DNA of 6,462 bases from NCBI GenBank assembly GCA_023391635.1, contig JAEWAQ010000034.1, positions 1-6,462 of the forward strand. The letters are read 5' to 3'. Source of the stretch: Bacillota bacterium (GTDB taxonomy: Bacteria; Bacillota; Bacilli; Paenibacillales; Paenibacillaceae). The position numbers and the translations under genes were made by a program. Below are positions 1-5,524 of this stretch, piece by piece. Below the pieces are notes generated by a model that saw only the letters and a program-made list of their open reading frames with translations, was not told the origin of the DNA and made no database searches. The first letter of the stretch is position 1; every line of letters begins with the position of its first letter.

Positions 1-236
1 CGGAATATCAAGGTAGGGGCCTAGGAAAAGCACTCGTGGCTGAAGGAATAAAGCAAATGCAAATATTAGAAGGGGATGTTGATATGTACCTGCATACCCA
101 GACATGGAGTTACAAGGCAATAAATATCTATTTAGATGCTGGATTTGAAATGCTAAAACATGAATCCTTCGGTGGATTCAAAAATGAGTATGAAGAAGCG
201 ATTGAAATACTTGGTAACAGAATAAAAATTGTGTAG
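1..236 (+). CDS. GNAT-family N-acetyltransferase, C-terminal part (5' end outside window)
   Basis: The reading frame is open from base 3 to the TAG at 234-236 and gives 77 residues of a protein whose beginning lies before the window. It opens with the acetyl-CoA pyrophosphate-binding loop of the GNAT fold, Q-x-x-G-x-G (Q-G-R-G-L-G at visible residues 3-8), followed by the helix that normally comes after it. Further on, SYKAINIYLDAGFEM matches the GNAT motif B pattern (alternating residues, then Y..AGF). The ATG at 36 is inside the domain, so it is not the start. GNAT enzymes transfer an acetyl group from acetyl-CoA to an amine; the substrate cannot be told from this fragment. The gene is AT-rich compared with the genes after 1382 and is followed directly by a GC-rich palindromic element, which suggests it was acquired as a cassette-like unit. 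Confidence 0.85.
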   Translation, partial: EYQGRGLGKALVAEGIKQMQILEGDVDMYLHTQTWSYKAINIYLDAGFEMLKHESFGGFKNEYEEAIEILGNRIKIV

Positions 237-251
237 GTGACTCAAAGAAGA

Positions 252-434
252 GCGATTACTTCGGATAAACACTACATTCACGCGGCGGGCCTTACGGCCC
301 TTGGTCGCCGAGTGGCATTTCGAGGAAGTGTATTCAGTCGACAACCCTGCGAACCTAACCGCGTCGCGGCCGCCCCCGTCGGGGCCTTAAGGTTCTCGGG
401 TTCGTGAATGCGGGAACGTTAAGCAAAATTCCTG
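252..434 (+). repeat. Palindromic, folded repeat element (complete copy), cassette-end-like
   Basis: A GC-rich island between two AT-rich acetyltransferase genes. An outer stem pairs CATTCACG (275-282) with CGTGAATG (403-410). Inside it are a hairpin GGGCC-TTAC-GGCCC (287-300), enlarged by CGGC/GCCG (283-286 with 307-310), and a second arm where GAACCT (351-356) pairs with AGGTTC (390-395) and CCC with GGG (345-347 with 398-400). That arm encloses a CCCC-GTC-GGGG hairpin (374-384). The right end carries GTTAAGC (418-424) and then TTCCTG (429-434). Bases 275-301 recur exactly at 945-971, so this is a repeat family. The left end (ACTTCGGATAAAC, 258-270) is a weaker complement of the right end than the left end of the second copy is. 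It could be an attC-like recombination site, a MITE, or a structured RNA; the repeat is certain, the role is not. Confidence 0.75.
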
Positions 435-477
435 TAAGATCGATAAAACCATAAAAACAAAACATACGAGGATCTCA

Positions 478-906
478 ATGATTAATTTGAAAGACTATAA
501 TGATTTTTCTGAAGTTCAATTATTGTTGTCAGAATGTATGTGGCCAGATGAAGATAGAATTTCTAATGAAATAAATTTGTATAAATCAGATGCTTCGAGA
601 GAATTATTCGGACGATTCATTAACGAAGAACTAGTTGGTTTGATAGGAATAATTCACTCTTCAATAGAAGAAGTTGAATTGAAGCATATTGCCGTTCGAT
701 CTGACTATAGAAAACAAGGAATAGGCCGGGATATGATTTTTGGATATTTAAAAGACAATGGAATACGTAAGATGATAGCAGAAACTGATATAGAAGCAGT
801 CGAATTTTATAGAAATATTGGATTTCAAATTAGGAATTTAGGGGAGAAATACTTTGGAGTTGAAAGATTTCAATGTATTTTTTCGAAAGAAGAAAAGGAA
901 CCTTGA
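478..906 (+). CDS. GNAT-family N-acetyltransferase
   Basis: A complete 142-residue protein, the usual size for a single GNAT domain. The acetyl-CoA-binding motif R-x-x-G-x-G is at residues 78-83 (R-K-Q-G-I-G), just after the strand ELKHIAVR. A motif-B-like segment AVEFYRNIGF lies at about 107-116. The start at 478 is preceded by GAGG (468-471) at a six-base spacing. There is no signal peptide or membrane segment, so it acts in the cytoplasm. The acceptor is unknown; family members acetylate antibiotics, polyamines or protein N-termini, and nothing here decides between these. It is strikingly AT-rich: bases 481-540 contain 14 G/C of 60, against 37 of 60 at 3541-3600. It lies between two copies of the palindromic element, in the same direction as the GNAT fragment upstream, and is unlike that protein in detail. 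Horizontal acquisition as a gene-plus-repeat unit is inferred. Confidence 0.88.
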   Translation: MINLKDYNDFSEVQLLLSECMWPDEDRISNEINLYKSDASRELFGRFINEELVGLIGIIHSSIEEVELKHIAVRSDYRKQGIGRDMIFGYLKDNGIRKMIAETDIEAVEFYRNIGFQIRNLGEKYFGVERFQCIFSKEEKEP

Positions 907-923
907 ATGTAATTTCAGGATGA

Positions 924-971
924 CAGGAACTTCGCTTAACATCGCATTCACGCGGCGGGCCTTACGGCCCT
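924..971 (+). repeat. Truncated second copy of the palindromic element (left arm only)
   Basis: Bases 945-971 are identical to 275-301 and include the GGGCC-TTAC-GGCCC hairpin. To its left, CAGGAACTTCGCTTAAC (924-940) is the inverse complement of the right end of the first copy (418-434) at 14 of 17 positions, including an exact GCTTAAC/GTTAAGC match. This end therefore shows the terminal inverted repeat more clearly than the complete copy does. The homology stops at 971, and the rest of the element (about 130 bases) is missing. The following bases belong to a lectin-domain remnant. It starts 18 bases after the stop of the acetyltransferase gene, about the same place as in the first copy. Confidence 0.75.
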
Positions 972-972
972 G

Positions 973-1299
973 TACGCATTTACAGCAGATGGAGCGCCGG
1001 TCATTCAATGGGATTACGGCACGCAGGGGAACGATCAAAGGCAAATTACGCCGACAGGGGCGGCTACTATTCCATCATCAACCGCCACAGCGGCAAGGCG
1101 TTCGGTTGCGGGAGATTCTCCGGATAACGACGCGGCGTTGATTCAATGGCCGTATCAAGCTGCGGACAATATGGCTTTCCAGTTGGTCGTGCTCAATCCC
1201 GTGCATCAATTGGAAACGTATAATTTCGCCGGAATCGGTCAACTTCCTTACCGATATTCAGACAGCATTGGACGAACAGGATTCAACCTTCTGGATTAG
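973..1299 (+). pseudogene. Remnant of a ricin-type (QxW, CBM13-like) carbohydrate-binding domain
   Basis: No start codon or Shine-Dalgarno fits. The frame from 973 reads YAFTADGAPVIQWDYG, a typical QxW lectin repeat. The homologous reading then moves to another frame at about 1059-1100 (GGYYSIINRHSGKA, a classic ricin-B strand) and returns to the first frame from about 1105 (VAGDSPDNDAALIQWPYQ) to the TAG at 1297-1299. Two small indels, apparently one and two bases lost, restore the frame. Such domains usually sit at the C-terminus of secreted glycoside hydrolases and bind polysaccharide. Here only about one and a half repeats plus an unfamiliar tail are left, with the catalytic part absent. 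The left edge abuts the broken palindromic element at 971, so the parent gene was probably cut by a rearrangement. Sequencing error could explain the frame changes but not the missing N-terminus. Confidence 0.7.
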
Positions 1300-1324
1300 A
1301 TAGGATCTTCCGGATAGCATGATG

Positions 1325-1373
1325 GGATGCAGGAGCAGGCATGGCTTATAAGGCCATGCCTGCTCCTGCATCC
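1325..1373. terminator. Perfect 21-bp inverted repeat between convergent units
   Basis: Bases 1325-1345 pair without mismatch with 1353-1373 around a seven-base loop. The hairpin ends eight bases before the stop codon of the minus-strand AraC-family gene and follows the lectin remnant, so it lies where a bidirectional terminator would be expected. Neither side has a run of T residues, so it is not a textbook intrinsic terminator; it could also protect the 3' end of the regulator mRNA. Confidence 0.5.
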
Positions 1374-1381
1374 GCGATGCG

Positions 1382-2179
1382 CTAATCCGTTCTTGTCTCG
1401 TCTTTCATCATCTTGAGCATGGAAGACGGCGGATTGCCCGTGATCTTCCTAAATATATGATTGAAGTAAGCCTGGTCGCAGAATCCAAGATAATCCGAGA
1501 TTTCGCCGATCGTCATCTCGGTGCTTAGCAGCAAGTCGACGGCGACGCCAATGCGCAGATGGTTGAGATACTCCTTCGGCGACTTGCCGGTTTCCGACTT
1601 GAAAATCGCGGTCAAATAGTTGGGCGTACGGGAGACGTGGTCTGCAATTTCGGACACAAGCACCTTCTCCCGATAATGTCTCAGCATATATTGCTTCGCT
1701 TGAGCCACGATATTGTTCGTGACCGATCGCGCCGCCGCTCCGGCGAGAAGCTCTTGCTGCAGCAAGCCGAATACTTCTGTGACGATTCCGCTGCAGATCG
1801 ACTCATAGTAGGGGGATTTGTCCATCCATGCTTCGTTGACTTGCAGCAATCGCTGCTTGATGTATTCGTAGCGAACGGAGTTGATCTGTCGGTTTCTATG
1901 TTGATGGAGAACGGATAACTCCTCTGTGTCCGGCGTTTCGTGAAATAGCAGGGTGATGCGGTGGAAAGCAAGCTCTGGATCGGATTCGGCTGATCGCAGC
2001 GTATCGACAGGCAGATACAGCATATCTCCTTGTTGCAGCAGGATCGTCCGATCGTCGATGCGATAGGTGATTTTCCCATGCGTGACGAGGAGCAGGGCCG
2101 AGCTAATCGTTCGAGATCGTTCGTGACGAATCACGGACCCCGGCTTGGAGTAGGCGCTTACGACAGATAGAAGTTCCAT
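1382..2179 (-). CDS. AraC-family transcriptional regulator
   Basis: A 265-residue protein of typical AraC-family length. The N-terminal half (about 1-110) looks like the cupin-type sensor domain, with the segment ITYRIDDRTILLQQGDMLYLPVDT typical of its barrel. Residues of about 158-258 form the two-helix-turn-helix DNA-binding domain: the first motif is in VSEIADHVSRTPNYLTAIFK, and the second in TIGEISDYLGFCDQAYFNHIFRK with the usual G..P.. ending (KITGNPPSSML). The start at 2179 was chosen over the upstream ATG at 2272 because AAAGGAG (2190-2196, minus strand) lies ten bases before it and because a good promoter lies between the two (2222-2250), so the longer form would begin before the transcript. 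It is divergent from the sugar-acid operon, so it is probably its regulator, responding to a sugar or sugar acid; this is inferred from position. It is likely a dimer in the cytoplasm. Confidence 0.93.
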   Translation of the reverse strand: MELLSVVSAYSKPGSVIRHERSRTISSALLLVTHGKITYRIDDRTILLQQGDMLYLPVDTLRSAESDPELAFHRITLLFHETPDTEELSVLHQHRNRQINSVRYEYIKQRLLQVNEAWMDKSPYYESICSGIVTEVFGLLQQELLAGAAARSVTNNIVAQAKQYMLRHYREKVLVSEIADHVSRTPNYLTAIFKSETGKSPKEYLNHLRIGVAVDLLLSTEMTIGEISDYLGFCDQAYFNHIFRKITGNPPSSMLKMMKDETRTD

Positions 2180-2189
2180 ACCGGTTCTG

Positions 2190-2196
2190 CTCCTTT
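2190..2196 (-). promoter_or_regulatory. Ribosome binding site deciding the AraC-gene start
   Basis: On the minus strand AAAGGAG is followed by ten bases and ATG (2179-2177). No such site accompanies the in-frame ATG at 2272, which supports the 265-residue protein. Confidence 0.8.
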
Positions 2197-2221
2197 GCGC
2201 GATTACAGTCAGCTTAAGGGA

Positions 2222-2250
2222 ATTATAGATGACGTTGCGAAGGATGTGAA
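2222..2250 (-). promoter_or_regulatory. Sigma-A type promoter of the AraC-family gene
   Basis: On the minus strand TTCACA (2250-2245, five of six matches to the -35 consensus) is separated by exactly 17 bases from a perfect TATAAT (2227-2222). Transcription would begin near 2215, giving a leader of about 35 bases that contains the Shine-Dalgarno. This is the best promoter visible in the window. Confidence 0.75.
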
Positions 2251-2321
2251 GAAGAATCGTAGGTTTCCACAAAAAACCGTAGTTCCGCCAATCGCGCTAA
2301 CAGCCCTTGGTTTGCTAATCT

Positions 2322-2353
2322 GAATGCGTACCGATGCGCATCCGTACGAATTC
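2322..2353. promoter_or_regulatory. 32-base near-perfect palindrome upstream of the dehydratase gene
   Basis: The two halves, centred between 2337 and 2338, are complementary at 14 of 16 positions; the only mismatches are 2332/2343 and 2326/2349. The core is GATGCGCATC, flanked by CGTAC and GTACG, with GAAT and ATTC at the outer ends. It ends seven bases before the ribosome binding site of the first operon gene. As DNA it would suit a symmetric dimeric repressor; as RNA it would form a loop-poor hairpin next to the translation start. AraC-family proteins usually bind direct repeats, so the binder, if any, may be another regulator. No convincing -35/-10 pair was found on the plus strand here. 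Confidence 0.55.
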
Positions 2354-2370
2354 CGTTCATGAGGTGGAAC

Positions 2371-3744
2371 ATGACCAACACCGATCAATCGAGTGTAATG
2401 GCTCCTGCCGTCAACCGCTATTCCAGCCCGTCCGAACTTCGCATTACGGACATGCGTTGCGTCGATATTACCGATGCGCCAAAGCGGTGCACGCTGATCA
2501 AGATTATGACCAATCAAGGGCTCGTCGGTTACGGAGAGGTGCGCGATGCGGCCAGCAAGACGTATGCTCTCATGCTGAAGAGCCGGATACTGGGTGAAAA
2601 CCCGTGCAATGTGGATAAGATATTCCGCAAAATCAAGCAGTTCGGCGGTCCTTCAAGGCAAGGCGGAGGGGTGTCAGGTATCGAAATCGCTCTATGGGAT
2701 CTGGCGGGCAAAGCTTACGGCGTTCCGCTCTACCAGATGCTGGGAGGCAAGTTCCGCGACGAGATCCGCTTATACTGCGACACCGATGTCGACGGGAAAC
2801 ATACCGGGACGGATATGGGGCACGCGCTCAAGAAGCGCATGGAGATAGGATTTACGTTCCTGAAGATGGATCTGGGCATCGGATTGCTGATGGACGAGCC
2901 CGGCACGCTGTCAGCGCCGCTCGGCTTTCTCGACGAGATGAAGCGCTACTCACCGCATCTGCTCAACGTGCAAGGAGGATCTGTAACCAAGCAGATGATG
3001 AGCCAGAAAGTATATGACATCGTCACGACCGCCCATCCTTTCACCGGCATACGCCTTACGGAGAAGGGACTCGCGTATCTGGAAAATTACATGCGGGAAG
3101 TTCGCGACGTCATTGGCTACGAGATCCCGCTCGCCATCGATCATTTCGGCCATGTATGCGTAGAGGACTGCATTCGGTTCGCCCGCCGCATGGAGCCTTA
3201 CAACATTGCCTGGATGGAGGATATGGTACCGTGGATTTACGCCGATCAATACGCGCGGCTGAAGCAGACGACGACGATTCCGGTATGTACGGGCGAGGAC
3301 ATCTACTTGAAGGAAGGTTTCGAAAAGCTGATCAAGGCCGGCGGCGTCTCCATCGTACACCCGGACATTCTGACGTGCGGCGGCGCCCTGGAGTTGAAGA
3401 AAATTGCCGATCTCGCCGACGAGCACGGCGTGGCGGTCGCGGTCCATATGGCCGAAAGCCCGATTGCCTGCATGGCAGCGGTGCATACCGCGGCGGCCAT
3501 GCACAATGTGCTGGCGCTGGAGTTCCATTCCGTCGATGTCCCTTGGTGGGGCGATCTGGTGAACGGGCTGCCGAAGCCGCTGATTCAGGACGGATTCATC
3601 AAGGTGCCGGACGGACCCGGCCTCTCCATCGAGTCGCTCAATGAGGAACTGATCGCGCAGCATCTTCATCCGGATATTCCAGGCCTGTGGGAATCGACGG
3701 AAGCGTGGGACAAGGAATTCTCGAACGACCGAATATGGAGCTGA
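2371..3744 (+). CDS. Enolase-superfamily (mandelate racemase/muconate lactonizing-like) protein, probable sugar-acid dehydratase
   Basis: 457 residues. The start at 2371 is preceded by GAGGTGG (2361-2367); an ATG four codons upstream (2359) overlaps that site and is less likely. The N-terminal capping domain covers about 22-130 and ends in SGIEIALWDLAGKAYGVPL, a hallmark of the superfamily. In the barrel, the three Mg2+ ligands are visible as D257 (AIDHFGH), E283 (WMED) and E309 (TGED). The Asp-His pair of the mandelate racemase subgroup is D332 (HPD) and H359 (VAVHM). The usual KxK on the second strand reads K165-M-D167, so the second lysine is replaced. Between K165 and D257 there are about 90 residues, roughly 60 more than in typical members. 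Such enzymes abstract a proton alpha to a carboxylate and usually dehydrate aldonic or aldaric acids to 2-keto-3-deoxy acids. The substrate cannot be named. First gene of a three-gene operon. Confidence 0.9.
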   Translation: MTNTDQSSVMAPAVNRYSSPSELRITDMRCVDITDAPKRCTLIKIMTNQGLVGYGEVRDAASKTYALMLKSRILGENPCNVDKIFRKIKQFGGPSRQGGGVSGIEIALWDLAGKAYGVPLYQMLGGKFRDEIRLYCDTDVDGKHTGTDMGHALKKRMEIGFTFLKMDLGIGLLMDEPGTLSAPLGFLDEMKRYSPHLLNVQGGSVTKQMMSQKVYDIVTTAHPFTGIRLTEKGLAYLENYMREVRDVIGYEIPLAIDHFGHVCVEDCIRFARRMEPYNIAWMEDMVPWIYADQYARLKQTTTIPVCTGEDIYLKEGFEKLIKAGGVSIVHPDILTCGGALELKKIADLADEHGVAVAVHMAESPIACMAAVHTAAAMHNVLALEFHSVDVPWWGDLVNGLPKPLIQDGFIKVPDGPGLSIESLNEELIAQHLHPDIPGLWESTEAWDKEFSNDRIWS

Positions 3745-3765
3745 CAAGCGAGGAGGACGACTGCG

Positions 3766-4668
3766 ATGCACTATAATGTGAGAGATGAAATTATCGCCCT
3801 GACTCCGCAATGGACCGGGCAGCGCTTGCCTGACGGAAGGCCTTATGTGGCGGATAAGTATTTGCAGCTTCTGCAAGGCATGACGCTTGAAGAAGTGTGG
3901 AAGCCGATCTTCGTGAAGGGATACGAGAGCCAGTTCGAGGGTCGTCTGAAGACGCTGCACGACGACGGGCGCAAGCTGATCGGCCGCGCCGTCACCTGCA
4001 CCTTCTGCCCGACCCGCCCCGATTTGCACGAAACGATGTTCGCGATCGGCGCGCAGGAAGGCCGCAAAGGCAATTACAACCAATGGGTGGTCGACAGCCT
4101 GGTCGAAGGAGACGTTGTCGTAGTTGATCTGTATGATAAGATCTACAAAGGGACATTCCTGGGCGGCAACCTGACGACGGCGATCAAGGCGAAGACGAAA
4201 ACCGGAGGCGGCGTCATCTGGGGCGGCATACGCGATGTCGAGCAGATGAAGCAAGTCGAAGGCGTGCAGGTGTATTACCGCGGCATCGACCCTACGCCGA
4301 TCCGCGAAGTGGTGATGACGGGCTTCAATACGGCGACGCGAATCGGCAACGCGATCTGCCTGCCGGGGGATATCGTATTCGGAGCAGGCGGAGGGGTGCT
4401 GTTCATTCCGAGCCACCTGGTCGAAGAAGTTGTGGACGGTGCGGCCAAGACGCATATCAAGGATGACTTCGGCTTTGAAATGATCGCGCAGAACAAGTTT
4501 ACGACCGCGCAAATTGACCGTAACGTCTGGACGGTGGAGATGTTGGACATGCTGATGGACTTCATCCAGCATGACTCTCGCGGTGAGGCATATCGCGACC
4601 TGGATTGGTCGGTCGAGTACGAGCAGGCACGAAATGGCGATCCGAACGACACCCAAACGGCGCTGTAG
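3766..4668 (+). CDS. RraA-like family protein (HMG/CHA-aldolase type), long form
   Basis: 300 residues; AGGAGGA at 3751-3757 lies eight bases before the ATG, and the gene starts 21 bases after the dehydratase stop. The RraA fold is seen from about 70 to 240: LIGRAVTCTFCPTRPD, then GDVVVVDLYDK, GTFLGGNLTTAIKAK and GGVIWGGIRD (R156-D157, the substrate and metal residues of the class II pyruvate aldolases in this family), then LPGDIVFGAGGGVLFIPSHLVEEVV. The segment GAGGG stands where many relatives have acidic residues (D-x-D-G). The protein has about 60 extra residues at each end compared with plain RraA (about 160). Known relatives cleave 4-hydroxy-2-oxo acids to pyruvate or decarboxylate oxaloacetate, while true RraA inhibits RNase E; context favours the enzyme role. 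A retro-aldol step on the keto-deoxy acid made by its neighbours is inferred. Annotations as menaquinone methyltransferase for this family are historical errors. Confidence 0.85.
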   Translation: MHYNVRDEIIALTPQWTGQRLPDGRPYVADKYLQLLQGMTLEEVWKPIFVKGYESQFEGRLKTLHDDGRKLIGRAVTCTFCPTRPDLHETMFAIGAQEGRKGNYNQWVVDSLVEGDVVVVDLYDKIYKGTFLGGNLTTAIKAKTKTGGGVIWGGIRDVEQMKQVEGVQVYYRGIDPTPIREVVMTGFNTATRIGNAICLPGDIVFGAGGGVLFIPSHLVEEVVDGAAKTHIKDDFGFEMIAQNKFTTAQIDRNVWTVEMLDMLMDFIQHDSRGEAYRDLDWSVEYEQARNGDPNDTQTAL

Positions 4669-4681
4669 AGGGGAAACGATC

Positions 4682-5428
4682 ATGACGACATACGATTTGA
4701 GCGGCAGAAAAGCGCTCGTTACGGGTTCCTCCCGCGGCATCGGCAGCGCAATCGCCTGCGAGTTGGCCCGGGACGGGGCGGATATCGTACTGCATTATGC
4801 AGGAGATCGCGACAGCGCAGATGCCATGCAAGCGCAAATCGAAAGCTTCGGCCGTGTTTGCACAGTCGTCCAGGCCGACTTGACCGATCCGTCGAGCACG
4901 CAGGGAATGATAGATGACTGCGGCGGCGTTGATATCCTGGTGTTGAACGCTTCGGTGCAATATCGCAGCCCATGGGAGGCGATCACGTCTGACCAATTCT
5001 ACGCGCAAATCAACTGCAATCTGCTGTCGTCGCTGCTGCTGATTCAGCAGGCCGTTCCTTATATGCGCCGGAATCGCTGGGGGCGCATCGTGACGATCGG
5101 CAGCGTGCAGGAGGCGAAGCCGCATCCGGACATGCTCGTCTATGCGGCCTCGAAGTCGGCGCAGACCGCCATGGTCAAGTCGCTGGCGCTGCAGCTTGCT
5201 CCAGACCGAATCACGGTTAACAACGTGGCGCCTGGTGTCATTTACACGGATCGGAACGTAGAAGCGTTGTCCGATCCTGTATACGCGCAAGCGGTCATCG
5301 ACACGATTCCGATGAAGTTCTACGGCGACAAGGAAGATTGCGCCGGCATCGTGCGGCTGTTGTGTTCGGAACAAGGCAAGTACATGACCGGCCAGAGCAT
5401 CTATGTGGACGGCGGCAAGGGGTTGTAA
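4682..5428 (+). CDS. Short-chain dehydrogenase/reductase (SDR), classical type
   Basis: 248 residues, the usual classical SDR length. The start at 4682 follows AGGGG (4669-4673) at eight bases; the frame is open upstream to 4571, but that part overlaps the preceding gene and has no SDR similarity. Cofactor loop TGSSRGIG is at residues 14-21, with D66 (QADLTD) for adenine contact. L88-N89-A90-S91 replaces the common NNAG. Catalytic residues are N113, S141 (TIGSVQ), Y154 and K158 (YAASK). PG follows at 184-185, and the C-terminus ends GQSIYVDGGKGL. R18 and the HYAGDRDS strand end are compatible with NADP, but this is not certain. It is third in the operon, 13 bases after the RraA-like gene. In known non-phosphorylating acid-sugar routes an SDR oxidises a 2-keto-3-deoxy acid to a diketo acid before cleavage; that role fits here but is inferred. 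FabG-like activity is the main alternative. Confidence 0.92.
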   Translation: MTTYDLSGRKALVTGSSRGIGSAIACELARDGADIVLHYAGDRDSADAMQAQIESFGRVCTVVQADLTDPSSTQGMIDDCGGVDILVLNASVQYRSPWEAITSDQFYAQINCNLLSSLLLIQQAVPYMRRNRWGRIVTIGSVQEAKPHPDMLVYAASKSAQTAMVKSLALQLAPDRITVNNVAPGVIYTDRNVEALSDPVYAQAVIDTIPMKFYGDKEDCAGIVRLLCSEQGKYMTGQSIYVDGGKGL

Positions 5429-5446
5429 GCGCCGGCACAAGGAAAA

Positions 5447-5476
5447 TAGCCATTAAGCGTCGAAAATAGATATCAT
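5447..5476 (+). promoter_or_regulatory. Possible weak promoter of the sensor-kinase gene
   Basis: TATCAT (5471-5476, five of six to the -10 consensus) is preceded at 18 bases by TAGCCA (5447-5452, four of six to the -35 consensus). No terminator is visible between the SDR stop and the kinase start, so read-through from the operon is also possible. Confidence 0.3.
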
Positions 5477-5510
5477 CCGTCAGATCAACGCGATTGAAAA
5501 GTCGATGCCG

Positions 5511-5516
5511 AGGGGG
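5511..5516 (+). promoter_or_regulatory. Ribosome binding site for a TTG start
   Basis: AGGGGG lies eight bases before TTG at 5525. A TGA in the same frame at 5519-5521 rules out any earlier start, and later ATGs would remove the first membrane helix, so TTG is the probable initiation codon. Confidence 0.65.
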
Positions 5517-5524
5517 AATGACGA

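Noticed and set aside
252..434. Tandem hairpins as a CRISPR array or tRNA/rRNA fragment
   Set aside because: There is no regular repeat-spacer pattern and no cloverleaf or rRNA signature; the pairing is that of a branched palindrome.
854..1141. A 95-codon plus-strand frame across the element and lectin relic
   Set aside because: It overlaps the end of the acetyltransferase gene out of frame and its Arg-rich translation comes from the GC-rich repeat; no domain is seen.
2180..2272. Longer N-terminus for the AraC-family regulator starting at 2272
   Set aside because: It would begin upstream of the TTCACA-N17-TATAAT promoter and has no Shine-Dalgarno; 2179 has AAAGGAG.
2288..2302. Catabolite-repression (cre)-like site GCGCTAACA upstream of the operon
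   Set aside because: Only the right half fits the cre consensus; the left half has almost no matches.
4571..4681. Longer N-terminus for the SDR starting at 4571
   Set aside because: The added 37 residues overlap the preceding gene, show no SDR features and lack a ribosome binding site, while 4682 has one.
2950..4740. A 596-codon open frame on the minus strand
   Set aside because: It lies opposite the dehydratase and RraA-like genes, which have clear family motifs and Shine-Dalgarno sites. Its Arg/His-rich translation is typical of an antisense shadow in GC-rich DNA.
4562..5440. A 292-codon minus-strand frame opposite the SDR gene
   Set aside because: The SDR has all catalytic motifs on the plus strand; the antisense translation shows no family features.
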